The notes beneath the pieces were generated by a model, which made no database searches, was not told the DNA's origin, and was given only the letters and a program-made list of their open reading frames with translations. From Zygnema cylindricum (Eukaryota > Streptophyta > Zygnematophyceae > Zygnematales > Zygnemataceae), in assembly GCA_037447655.1 (NCBI GenBank), contig JBBHKE010003466.1:1-64000 (forward strand): a stretch of 64,000 nucleotides of DNA, written 5' to 3'. Within the stretch, counting starts at the first letter, position 1. Every line of letters starts with the position of its first letter. Positions 10,498 through 21,360 of this stretch are shown here, one piece after another. Made by a program: the position numbers and the translations under genes.

Positions 10498-10937
10498 TCA
10501 AAGGCCGGAGTTGGACAGATGAATTTCGAATTGAGGTCGGGCCAGAGCCTTTGTGAGGAAGTCAGCGAGCTATTTAGAGGTGGGACAATAGGTGAACCTG
10601 ACAGTGCCCGCAGCAATGGCGTCCCGCGTAAAGTGGAACTGAATGTCAATATGCTTCGTCCGCCGATGGTGTACTGGGTTGCCCAAAAGGGCAAGGGAAC
10701 CTTGGGAGTCGCTGAAGATGACAGTGGCGGAGGGTTGTGGAAACTGAAGATTGGAGAGGAGAAAACGTAACCAGATTGCCTCCTTGGTGGCATGGGTGGC
10801 AGCCATGTATTCTGATTCTGTGGAGGAGAGAGCAACGGTTGGTTGCTTTTTGGAAGCCCAGGAAATAAGGGCGCCGTGAAGGGAGAAGCATACACTGGTA
10901 GTGGAGCGACGGGAATCAAGATCTCCCCCCCAGTCCG
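10498..10937 (-). pseudogene. Copia-D RNase H fragment
   Basis: The minus frame encodes the C-terminal part of a Ty1/copia polyprotein, which degrades the RNA strand during reverse transcription. Visible motifs are a start at [55 protein letters not shown] and KHIDIQFHFTRD. A TAG interrupts the segment before LADFLTKAL, and the frame ends at TGA (10498-10500). Its sequence differs clearly from the Copia-A, B and C RNase H copies, so it is a fourth family. It is cut at 10937, where an inverted Copia-A reverse transcriptase scrap begins. Confidence 0.85.
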
Positions 10938-11175
10938 GATGTAAGTGGGTGTTTAAACTTAAATTAAACCCGGATAATACCATTGAGAGGTACAAAGCTA
11001 GGTTAGTTGCAAAAGGATATACTCAAAAAGAGGGGATAGACTACGAAGAAACCTTTGCACCTATAGTCAGATTTCCTTCTGTTAGAATCCTTTTAAGTAT
11101 AGCCGCAGCGGAGGATATGGAAATCCACCAGATGGATATTAAAACGGCCTTTTTGCACAAAGAGTTGGAAGAAGA
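10938..11175 (+). pseudogene. Copia-A reverse transcriptase scrap, inverted
   Basis: The plus frame reads [20 protein letters not shown], then [18 protein letters not shown] and [18 protein letters not shown], which is the N-terminal part of copia reverse transcriptase. It lies between two minus-strand RNase H fragments. At about 11175 the sequence switches to the opposite strand of a Copia-A RNase H gene around AAAGGCCATGTACTC. The piece is therefore part of a three-way chimera. Confidence 0.85.
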
Positions 11176-14100
11176 AAAAGGCCATGTACTCAGCCTCCAC
11201 AGTAGACTGAGCAACCACCTTTTTTTGCTTACTGCTCCAACAACAAGCACGTTCCCCCACATACAACACATACCCGGGAGTGCATCTTCTCAAAGGTACG
11301 TCCCCATAGCTAGCATCACTCCAAGTAGTGATGCCAGTGTGCTCTCCTCCGAAATGCAACCATAACTCTATGGTTCCCACCAGATATCTTATGATCCTCT
11401 TGGCTGCCTCCCAGTCTCTTTTCCTAAGATCATTAAGACTCCTACTGAGTACTCCAACGGCTTCGCTATGTCCTACCTGGTAAAATTCATAAAATTGATC
11501 AAACTTCCTACGACCTGTCTATAAGGGATAAACTTCATAAACTCTATCTCCTTAGGACTCATCTGATCATCTAAGATCATCACTCCTCTTTCTACACTCC
11601 CATTATTTACTTTTTTCAAGTCCATGGGAGTGGTACAACTGTTAGCATTTTCCATCTGGAATTTTCAAGCATATTACCTATTGCTTCCTTCTAAGTAAGT
11701 CCGATAATCCTTTTCCCCCTTATCTCTCTCCATTTGGATCCCCAAAATGTATCTTGCCTCACCTAAATCCCTCATATCAAATCTCCTTCTAAGATCTTTG
11801 TTCAGCCTATTAATCTTTTCCAAAGACTTAAAGAGCACAAGTAGATCATCCATATAGATTGCAATAATAATGACACCATTCTCATGTTCAAACATATAGA
11901 TAGAATGGTTAGGGCTGATCTAGATATATCCCAAACCGGTGAGAAACTCATTAAGTTTCTTATTCCAGTGACGGGGAGCCTACTTCAATCCATATAAGGA
12001 TTTTATTAGCCTGCAGACTTTGCTCTCTTCTCTTTCTTCCACGAACCCTTCGGGTTGCCTCGTGAAAATTTCTTCCTCTAACTCACCATTAAAAAAAACA
12101 GTCTTAATGTCCATCTGGTGTATTTCCATGTCTTCCGCTGCTGCCAAACTGAGGAGAATCCTTACTGATAGGAACCAAACAACTGGAGCAAAGGTCTCTT
12201 CATAGTAAATCCCCTCCTTTTGGGTTAACCCTTTCGCTACCAATCATATCTCTCAATGGTATTATCTTGGTTCAAATTTAGTTTAAATACCCATTTACAC
12301 CCAATAGGTATTTTGTCTGGAGGACAATCCGCTAGTTCCCAAGTATTGTCTTCCAAAATATAGGCCATCTCATCATTTATGGCTCTAATCCATCTTTCTT
12401 TCTCCGGACTATTCACTACCTCCAAGTAAGACTGAGGCTTATCTGGTTGAGATAGCTTAGTTACCTTATGAGCGGCATGTTTTTCCTGTATCCTTTTGCT
12501 GCTCCTTCTCCCTCCCTCAAACTCCGAAGCTGGAATGGATGGAAGTCTTGGATTTCTTCTCACTGTCTCATCGGCTCCCCTATCCATAGAAGCTGGTTTT
12601 GGTCCCACGTCTTCTATCTCCTCGAAGTCCATAAGCGTATGTGAGGTTTCGGTGAATCTCTTGTATCTCGGATCTCCCCTGAATTTGCAATCATCGTTTC
12701 ACTCATGTCCCTTTCAGGAACGACCGAGTTCTCCTCACTTTCGGACTCAAATCTGATTCTTATCTTTTTTGTATATTTGAAGGGGTCAAATGACTTCCCT
12801 TCATCCATGACAACTAAGTGTTTGACCAGAATGATATCTTTCTTTGCTAAGTCATAGACTGTATATCCATTAACATCCTCGTCATATCCCACAAAGTATC
12901 CAGGTTTTCCCATAGCATCTAGTTTCCAGTTTTTCCTTTCCGTGTCAAGACTGTAAACTTGGCTACCGAATACTTTAAGGTGTGAGATATATCTGGTTTC
13001 CTTCCAACCCATCTCTCATAAGGTTTCACTCCCTTTACAGCTGAGGTAAGGACTTTATTCTTAATGTAGTTGGCACAGTTCATTGCTTTTGCCCAAAATC
13101 TCTTTCCTATTTGCTTGTCGGCCAACATACTGCATGCACTATCTCCTAGTGTTCCATTAACCTCTCAGCTAACCCATTTTGTTCCGGGTTATATGTTACA
13201 GTTTTCTGGTGTTGTACTCCCTCATCTCTCAGATATTCCACAAACTGGTTAGAGGTATATTCCCCCCCATTATCACTCCTTATCCTCTTAACGGGGGTTT
13301 CATGCAACTTCTCACTCCATGCTTTATATTTTTTGAAGAAGTTGATGTTTCAAACTTTGTTTTCAGAAAGTATACTCTAGAGTATGTAGACCAGTCATCG
13401 GTTATTTTCATCATAAACCTTTTTCCTCCAACCGAAGGTACTTTTGCAGGTTCCCAAATATCTGTCTAGACCAAATCTAATACTTTCTCACCTCTATATG
13501 TGGTGGCTTTGGGAAAGGGAAGTCTGTGAGCCTTACCTTGAGCACAGCCACTACAATCATCCATCATTTCATTATCCCCAAACTGAATGCCTTCTACTAC
13601 CCCAAGCTTTTTCATTTCCCGCAACCTATTAAAATGTACATGCCCCAACCGCTTATGCCAAATCATCAACTTTGGAACACCAAGATAGTAAGCATTCTTC
13701 TTTTCATTACTCACGTTAAGCCTAAACATTCTTTGGCTGCCCTTATCTGCCGTGAAGTAAACTTCATACCCATATTTAGCTGAAAAGACTCCCTTTCTAG
13801 TGAAGGTATCAAACTCTTTGTCATCTAACACAGACATAGAGACAAAATTTTTACCCAGATGAGGAATGTAGAGTACATTTGAGAATGTAAGTATAGAAGT
13901 CTTACCCTCCACTAAGACTTTCAGATCTACTGATCCCACTAGATCTGTAGTAACCACTCTTCCATCCCCATACTCTATCTCTACAGTAGGGATCTTTCTT
14001 AGCTTAGTGAAGAGTTCCTTATCACGACACATATGCATGGATGCACCTGAGTCGATGATCCATCGTTCTTGTGGAGCTTCCCGAATTGCTCCAAGGGCAC

Positions 14101-15194
14101 ACTTCTGCCTCCGAGGGATCTTTTTCTCCTCCAGATTCTCTTCAAGAAGAAGCTCCCCATCCTCCTCAGAAGACTCATCCTCGGTTTCTCCTGTCACTTT
14201 TGTAACCACAAGTGCCTTTTTCTTCCCTCTGGAAAAACCCCCACCACGGTTCTCTTGAAGCCTCAGCTGCGACAGCTTGACACAATCTGCGATGAGGTGC
14301 CCTGACTTTTTGCAAAAATGACAAAGACCCTTTTGGGCCTTGGTCCTCCATAATTATCTCTTTCCCATTTGTACGGTTTCTTCCAGTCCTTCCCCCATCG
14401 GTCCCCTCCTGCTGCTAGAGCTTGAATGCTCTTTCCTCCTCTCCTAATCTCCATTGTGTTTTCTTGCACAAGTATCATCTTGACCACTGTGTTCCATTTG
14501 TATGAACTATCAGCCATTTCCTGTACGCGGTACACTATGTTGTCGTACTCATCTCGTTACTTCATGATAAGGGTGTTAACTTTTATTTTCATTGTACCTG
14601 TCCACCCGGCATACCCATCTCTATATACAAACAAGAAAGATCATTACAGTAATCTAGCATTTTTCCTCCTTTGTAAGTGTAACCCACTAGATTTTGCTCA
14701 GCCAACTGGAGCTTCTGAATAGTTCCAGCTCTATAAATCTCCACCAAACTCACCCACAACTCCTCGGCCTTGTGAATGTGAAAATGAGGAGTGGCCAAAG
14801 CTTGAGTGAGGTGCCTCAGAATGAAGTTCTTGGCAGCCATATTTACATCCTCCCACATTTGAGTATCGTTCTCCACGGTCTTCACGGTCGCCGCTCAGGA
14901 TACTGTGACAATAGGAGTGAGGGGTGTCTCCTTCCCTTTCTCCTTTTCGGACACACTGCTGTCCCCATCATCTGCCTCCTCCGCTGAGGCAGCCGTTGTT
15001 GTAGAAAACCTTACTCCCCCAAATCCTGGTGGAGTTCCCGAAGGTGGACGTTTCACTTGTCCACTGACGATACCCCTGTATCATTTTTCGCACAAAGATC
15101 CCATCATCATGGCTTCCTAATAGAGGAACCCAGATCCATTAAAGGTGGGCACCCTAGAGGGTGGGCCCATAACCTGGAATTCTGTGTCCTCCAT
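11176..15194 (-). pseudogene. Copia-A gag-pol, minus strand, 3'-truncated
   Basis: A Ty1/copia polyprotein read leftwards. Gag starts at an ATG at 15192-15194, which lies inside the 5' LTR, and runs through the primer site. A zinc knuckle follows near 14310 (FAKSQG is a damaged version). The frame 14209-13466 is uninterrupted: protease WIIDSGASMHMC, then a GAG-pre-integrase domain with HKRLGHVHF and CSGCAQGKAH. Integrase covers about 13466-12640, with an intact Trp codon in the DDW motif near 13395. Reverse transcriptase covers about 12500-11480, with NDEMAYILEDNTWELADCPP and YMDDLLVLFKS near 11850. RNase H starts with [17 protein letters not shown] near 11320 and is cut at 11176, so the C-terminus and 3' LTR are missing. 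There are several stops and frameshifts between these blocks. Confidence 0.9.
15160..15174 (-). promoter_or_regulatory. Primer-binding site, half-tRNA type
   Basis: On the minus strand GGTTATGGGCCCACC follows the CA end of the LTR with no gap. It does not match tRNA 3' ends (no TGG plus acceptor stem). It is complementary to the anticodon arm of initiator tRNA-Met as I recall it for plants (GGTGGGCCCATAACC), and nearly identical to the site known for Drosophila copia. This points to priming by a cleaved half-tRNA. Confidence 0.8.
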
Positions 15195-16035
15195 TGGACC
15201 ACAAAATACAGGAAACCTTTAGATAGTATTTAACTAACCCACTTCAAGCCACAACCACTGTTGTCCATGAAGGCAAAATGACGGTTTGCCTGCACCCCTA
15301 TGCAGCTTGGACTCCCTTGAGTCCGTAGTTAAAAAAATCACTGAATACGGCTAACCAGCGGATTAGTTATGGGTCGGTAAAAATACCAAGTTTATACAAA
15401 CTCTCAAAGGGAGAGAGGTACCTATCTACCAAATTCTCTAGGTCCTAAATCCCTCTCACAACCTGTATCTATTGAAGTACGAACCAATCGGATCACTGTA
15501 GGGTACTGAAAAGTAATATGGACGATGTACTTTATGTACGTCCTATGTACGGCAACGCCATTAAGTGGACGCGTGTCCACTTTAGCTTGTCCTTATGTTC
15601 GCCATAATTCCTGCGACCAAATGTCATCCCTCCGCGTGGCGCCACGTCATGCCACATCCATAAACACCAAAGTGACCATTCCGTTAATCGAATTCATGAA
15701 CGTAACACTGTTTAAATATATATCAAACCTAATGTATCCTAACGGACTTCTACGACAGACTGGCTAGAGCTAACGGCTACGCCGCGCTCTGCCGGTCGGC
15801 GGTTCGAGTCTTGCCGGACTCAACCTTTTCTTAAGAGTGACATAAGTCACTCTTTAGCCTTGCCTGCTTAAGCTAAGACAGCCATGGCTCAGCCACCCTC
15901 TCTATCCCTCAGTGACTACGAGAAGTATGGTGGGTAGAGAGAGGAGTTGGAGACAGGCTGTCCGTATTTTTTCCTTCTTCTATTTGTACTAAATTTAGAC
16001 CTAGAAAATACCATATAAAACTAATAATTTCAACA
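15175..16035 (-). mobile_element. Copia-A 5' LTR (861 bp)
   Basis: On the minus strand the LTR starts TGTTGAAATTATTAG at 16035 and ends CAGAATTCCA at 15175, abutting the primer site. It carries the family landmarks: TTTTCTAGGTC near the start, the conserved GACTACGAGAAGTATGG and CCATGGCT motifs, a palindrome GAGTGACATAAGTCACTC (15835-15852), and an antisense tRNA-like segment. The gag start codon lies about 20 bases inside its end. No target duplication can be checked because the 3' end of the element is lost. Confidence 0.85.
15761..15811 (+). promoter_or_regulatory. tRNA-like segment with A-box and B-box inside the LTR
   Basis: TGGCTAGAGCTAACGG (15761-15776) resembles a Pol III A-box, and GGTTCGAGTCT (15801-15811) a B-box (consensus GGTTCGANTCC). 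The two boxes start 40 bases apart, as in tRNA genes. The segment is antisense to the Copia-A LTR. Equivalent segments occur at 30443-30496, 32972-33030, 38269-38330, 50897-50930 and 58575-58640, several with an exact GGTTCGAGTCC. It is degenerate in the LTRs at 20186, 47701 and 56820. It is not a complete tRNA gene. Confidence 0.65.
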
Positions 16036-16314
16036 GAATGTCAATTAATGTTCACACTGACGACGATGCTGTCAACGGACGAGAGTTATGCGAACGGCTT
16101 TTTTTTCGATATGATTGATTTTTTGTTTAGTGCGATTTCACGTGCAAGCGTGATTGTATTAAATCATTATTTGTACCTTTTTACTTATAAAAGTACAATT
16201 TTGTACTGTCGGACGTCGTCCGTACTCCACACTATTTAAAACGAACTTATGTTATAATTTTTTACGCTAATTAAACATTACCTTAAATATAATAATGAAA
16301 AAAATAGAATCATT
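16036..16314. other. Spacer with part of a dispersed repeat
   Basis: No gene seen. Bases about 16150-16250 are the inverse of 49080-49170, which lies within the MITE 48931-49470. The two share the complements of AAATAGTGTGG.GTACGG and AAAAAGGTACAAATAATGAT. It is thus probably a fragment of that MITE in the opposite orientation; its ends are unclear. Confidence 0.5.
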
Positions 16315-17197
16315 TGTTGTTCTACAACCACCGGGTGGAAGAGCAGCTGTAGTATAATAAGTTGACATTATACACTCTCAGAAGCTATCAAGAATCCTAC
16401 CAAACAACTCTTTTCAAGTGTTCACCAACTCTCATACACGCATCAAAAATTCACAAAACTCTATCACAATATAGAGCAACATAAACACTGAAAACTCCCA
16501 AAGTTTGAGTACAATTGACCCAACAATGCTCAAGATAGAATACTCAGAAGTCTCCCAAAAATTGTTTGCAGTTTTACTACTTGGAAGTTTCGATACATAA
16601 GACGCTGTAAGTCTTAAGTCTTATACTCGTAGTGAGTATCTACTCAAAATTGTACCGCCGATACAACTGTACCTGAGAGGTACGTCCAAAACTATCTTTT
16701 GAGATCTGAGTATTCCTTATCGCGCCAATCCAAATCTACCACCGTACAGTTAGTATTACTCAGAATCTATACTAAGTGATTGTAAAAATACTTGTCAGCT
16801 AAGTCACTTGTGATACTCTTATGAATCTCATCTGTTGACTAGATTCATATTAATCACAGCTGCGTTGTCCCATACCGAATCCCATCCATATTACACGCCG
16901 CTGCGTTGTCTCGTATCGAATCATATCCAAGATAAACGCAGCTGCGTTGTTCGTACAGATCATATCCAAAATAATCGCAGCTGCGTTGTCCTGTCTGCGT
17001 CGCAGCTGCGTTGTTCTGCATCGCAGCTGCGCCGTTCTGTCTGCATCGTACCTGCGCTGTTCTGTATGCGTCGCACTTGCGTTTTCCTGTACTACACTCA
17101 AGTGATGACGTGTGTCCCTGTGAAACTTACGCTACAAATTACTATCTTTTTCGCGTCAAATTAATTTACCGAGACTTAAAGCTTTCCAAAATCAACA
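16315..17197 (-). mobile_element. 3' LTR of a Copia-C-like element (883 bp)
   Basis: On the minus strand the LTR starts TGTTGATTTTGGAAAGC at 17197, right after the purine-rich tract CTTTAGGGGAG, and ends AACAACA at 16315. The start is nearly identical to that of the Copia-B LTRs and similar to that of Copia-C. It contains a tandem array (16850-17075) of a unit around CGCAGCTGCGTTGT. Confidence 0.75.
16850..17075 (+). repeat. GCAGCTGCGTTGT tandem array
   Basis: The core GC(A/C)GCTGCGTTGT recurs at least six times with spacers shrinking from about 40 to 20 bases (for example near 16857, 16902, 16942, 16980, 17005, 17025). Some copies are decayed to GTACCTGCGCTGT. CGCAGCTGCG is itself palindromic. 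It sits inside the Copia-C-like LTR. Confidence 0.75.
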
Positions 17198-20185
17198 CTC
17201 CCCTAAAGCTTTAGACTCAATGTATCAGCGTAGTTGCGATGTCAGAGCAGCGCAGCTGATATGTTGAAATAGCGCAGCATGGCAGCATAGCAACGCAACA
17301 AATCAGCTAGTCAGCTAGTCCCATTGTATCTGGATATTGGACTAGCGCAATATAGCAACGCAACAACTTTAGCTAGTCACCTAGTCCCACTACATCCCTA
17401 CAATACTTCAGCTTAGGAGCAGGAAGAGCCTTCGTGAGCATATCAGCAATCATTTTTGCATCTGGCAAATAGCATAATTTAATCACCCGGGAAAACACTT
17501 TTTCTTACAAAGTGTTATCTTACATCCATGTGCTAACTCTTGAAGTGGTGACTCGAGTAAGAGGCGATGGCAATGGCAGTCTGGTTATCACACCAGATCA
17601 TTTGTGGTCAAATCTGCATATATCCCAGTTCTTGCAACATAGATTTCACCCATAACAGTTATTTGAGGGTCGAGCTCGCTGCCATGTATTCTGACTCCAT
17701 TCTCGACTGTGCCGTGACCTTTAGAAGTTTGTTGCTCCTGCAGCAAGTCCCGTTCCCAATTTGTAGAACGAATCCCATGGTGGATTTCAGACTTGGCATG
17801 TCACCATAGCTTGCATGACTCTATGTTTGTGGATTCACTTCTCCTCGGCCTAGTGTGAGTTTGAGGTCTTTCATTCCTGCTAAATATCTTAAGACTCTCC
17901 TTGCTGCATCACAATCATTTTTTCTTGGATTTTCTAGACTTCTGCTCAGTACCCAACTGCTGTAGCAATATCAGGACGGGTACGGTTCATGAAATATATT
18001 AAACTTCCCACTATTTGTCTCTAAGGTATTAGTGTTATATGATCATCCTCCCCTGACTATAAATATCACTAACAATAACACCTGGTTTTGTCTCTTCTCC
18101 CTCTAACTTTTGCCGAAACTCCATTGGAGTTACACACCCTTTTGCCCCCCGCATTCCATACTCATCTAACATGTTTCCAATAGCCTCTTTTGAAGTCAAC
18201 TTTACTTATCTCTTATTTCTATCCCTTTGTACCTGCATACCCAAAATATATTTTGCCTCACCGAGGTCTTTATCCTGGAACCATGAATTTAAAGCAGCTT
18301 TGATTTTGTTAATTTCAACAATTGAATTGCTAATTAATAGTAGATCATCTACATACACTGCTATATATACTATCCCATCCTCACCTTTTAGAATGTAAAC
18401 AAAACGTAAACACAATGATCAGAGTTTATCCTTTAAAATCTTAGGCTAGTTAAGAATTCATCAAGCTTCAGATTCCATTGCCTGGGGGGCTGTTTTAGAC
18501 CGTATAGAGATTTTAACAATTAGCATACTACGTGTTCTTTTTCTTGTTCTGCATACATTTTAGGCTGATGCGTGTAAATTGTCTCTTATAGCCCTCCATA
18601 CAAGAAAGTCTTTTTTACATCCATCTGATGTATTTCAATATATTCTATAGCAGCTAGGGATAGCAAGATCCCAATTGTCGGAAATCTTACAACCGGAGAA
18701 AATGTTGCTTCAAAATCAATTCTTTATTTTTGGTTTATACCCTCCTACCACAAGCCTAGCCTTATATCGTTCTATGGTGTTATCGAGATTTAACTTCACC
18801 TTGAATACCTATTTGTTGCCGATCGCTTTTCGATCTGGAGGAAGGTCCACAAGCTCCCATGTCTGAGCTTCCATGATCGAGTTCATTGCATCGTTTGCTG
18901 CCTCGATCCAATGATTTCGCTTTGGTGATGAGAAGGCCTCCCGCATAGTTAGAGGCTCCTTTGAGGCTGCCTAGTAGGCAAAGTGAGAGCTTACTTGCAA
19001 CAGCCTCTGGATCTCTTTCCCCTTGGAAATTTTGAGGCTGAGATCGTCAGATCTCTCGTATTCCCTTTCTGTCGCTGGTGTTGATCCGTAGGTATTGACC
19101 GTTGTTGTCCTAGCTCGAACTGAATTTGCCGAGAGTCCGGATGAACCTCAGTAGACTGTTCAAAAACTTGAGTATCCTATAATTGTTTGACAATAGGCTG
19201 ATTATAGTCTATAATGATATACTCTTGCACTTTTTGTTGCTTTTGTACATCTGTCAAGGTGAATAAATCTTCTGAATCAAACTCATCCTTCACAATAATA
19301 TTTCAAGCCACAATTATCTTATGTTTCTCAAAGACAAATACCATATATCCTTTGGAGTGGTCATCATATCCTAGCAGAATACCTAGTTACCCTTTAGGTT
19401 CCATTTTCCATCTATGTTGTGATGTATCTAAAATGAAACATTTACTACCAAAAACTTTAAAATGACTAACATCGGGTTTCCTGCCAGTCCAAATTTCAAA
19501 AGGCGTAGTCTGTACTGATCCAGATCCTATTTTGTTCTTAATATAAACTGCACAATTTAAAGCCTCAACCCATAAATTCGGATCCACATTTTTATCTGCA
19601 AGCATTGACCTAGAGCTCTTTGTGAGGGTTCTATTTAATCTATTTGGAAACCTATTTTGTTTGGGTGAATATTGACCTAAAGCTCTCTATGAGGGTTGTA
19701 TTTAATCTCTTTGAAACTCCATTTTGTTCGGGTGAATATTGAATGTCAACAGATGACTTATACCTTCCTCGAGTAAAAAGTTCTCAAGTTCCTTCAATTT
19801 ATATTCCCCACCATTGTCCGATCTGAGTGCCAGAATTGGCAAATTATGTAGTTTCTCCACCCACGCCTTATAGTGTTTAAAGTGACTGAACACCTTGCTC
19901 TTTTCTTTCATGAAATAAACTTTTGTAAACATGGAAAAATCGTCTGTGAAGGTGACCATATATTTCACCCCCCTGGCAAGTGACCATATATTTCACCCCC
20001 TGGCAAATGGTACCTTTGCAGGACCAAAAATATCAGAATGAATTTGTTGTAAAAGTCTAGTTGACCGATGTTCTGACTCCGTAGGGAATGGCAGTCTGTG
20101 TATTTTGCCTAAAGCACATCCATCACACGTTTTAACCGGCTGATTGGTTACAGAGACACCATCTATTTGCCAACAATGACCATTT
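17198..20185 (-). pseudogene. Copia-C-like pol, minus strand, truncated
   Basis: Read leftwards: integrase from about 20183 (KTCDGCALGKIH near 20125; MVTFTDDFS near 19955; LRSDNGGEY near 19810), reverse transcriptase (YVDDLLLISNS near 18340, DLGEAKYILG near 18260) and RNase H to about 17400. Stops are numerous. Two small tandem duplications lie in the integrase region: a unit of about 26-28 bases around ACCATATATTTCACCCCC at 19958-20010, and a unit of about 70 bases around GTGAGGGTTCTATTTAATC at 19610-19740. The 17217-17400 stretch before the LTR carries the GCGCAGCATGGCAGCATAGC motif. Gag and the N-terminal part are missing because a Copia-A LTR starts at 20186. Confidence 0.82.
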
Positions 20186-21238
20186 TGTAGAAATTAATGC
20201 TCCATTTTAAGTATTTTCTAGGTCTAAATAGAAGTATAGAAAGAAGTCGCGGCAGTCTACCTCTAACTTCTTTCTCCAACTCTCAAACTTGTCGCAGTCA
20301 ATGAGAAATTGGAGAGGGAGCTAGAGCCATGGCTACCTAGGCTATCCAGAGGTTTACGAGAAATGTACATTAGTTAGGGGTTTTATTTACTAAAAGGTAT
20401 GTGCCAGCCATAGGATTTAATCCTGGTATCTGCCGGCCGGCAGACAGCTGGTAGCCGGTAGCCTTAGCCGTTAAGCCTAGACCAAGTGTTAAGTACTATA
20501 TGGTTTGATATTTAAATAAACAATTCCACGTAGGATAATTCATTTTAACTGTAATTGTTTACAGGATACATAGATCCGGTAATGTAAAAGTACGGATTAA
20601 GGTACGGATAAAAAATCAATACCACGAATTTATTTCTTTAGCGAAACGAATACCGCGCAAGTATTTATTACGGCTACGATTAAATGTGAATTTAATCGGA
20701 CGGCCGGAACTAGCGCCGAGATCGCGGAAGAAGATTTCGGCGGTTTGTGGTCATCGCCACGTCAGATGTCACATGGCGAAATTACATTTCATCGTGGTAT
20801 CTCCGGAGATTACGACACCGAATCCGGATATGACATGTGTCGACATTTATGCTATGTCGTACAATGTCCATACATAAAGTAAACCAGAAGTTGTACTTTT
20901 GTGTAAGGAACTGTGATCTGATTGGCTCTGTACATCAGTAGATAGAGTCTATGAGAGAGATAGGACTTAGAAAAATTAGAAGATAGGACCCTCTCCCAGA
21001 GAGCTTCTGTACAAAAGGTCAACTTTGACCCTCCATAACTTACTGCTCAGAAAAGCAAATTCAGGTTCTTTTTGCTATCGACTTAGGGGAGTCTTGTCTT
21101 CACAGGGGTGAAGTTGGTCAGAGTTATTATCTGCCACGGTGGCAGTTATTTTTGCTGAAACACAAAGGGGTCAGGGTTATCCTAGAGGCTTCTTGGAAGC
21201 TGTCCACTCTGAGGACTTATGGAGGTCTCAAAGTTTCA
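20186..21238 (+). mobile_element. Copia-A LTR (1053 bp), plus strand
   Basis: Starts TGTAGAAATTAATG and ends AAAGTTTCA directly before a primer site. It contains TTTTCTAGGTCT, the antisense CCATGGCT landmark, a degenerate tRNA-like segment (20395-20490; B-box reduced to GGATTTAATCC), and a leader-like TTTTTGCTATCGACTTAGGGG. It most resembles the LTR at 56820-57852. The 5' side abuts a broken Copia-C-like pol in the opposite orientation, with no evident target duplication. Confidence 0.8.
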
Positions 21239-21360
21239 GGTTATGGGCCCACCCTCTAGGGTACCAATCTTTAATGGAACTGGCTTCATATATTAGGAAA
21301 GTATGATGATAGGAGCTCTATGCGAAAAAAGGTTTTGGGGGATAATGAGTGGACGGTTGG
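21219..21360 (+). pseudogene. Copia-A gag start with primer site, joined to foreign pol
   Basis: ATG at 21219 lies in the LTR. The frame reads MEVSKF, then through the primer site GGTTATGGGCCCACC (21239-21253) as QVMGPPS, and on to FNGTGFIY, a TAG where other copies have Trp, and ALCEKRFWGIMSG. At about 21361 the similarity to Copia-A stops and a Copia-C GAG-pre-integrase domain begins. Gag is therefore limited to its first 45 or so residues. Confidence 0.82.

Noticed and set aside
15761-15830. Functional tRNA gene
   Set aside because: A-box and B-box are present, but no complete acceptor stem or anticodon arm can be drawn, and copies vary greatly.
15750-16040. Stand-alone tRNA-derived SINE at each tRNA-like segment
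   Set aside because: Every copy ends in the LTR start (TGTTG/CAACA), and most continue into the promoter half and primer site. The segment is therefore part of the LTR. A SINE origin in the ancestor stays possible.
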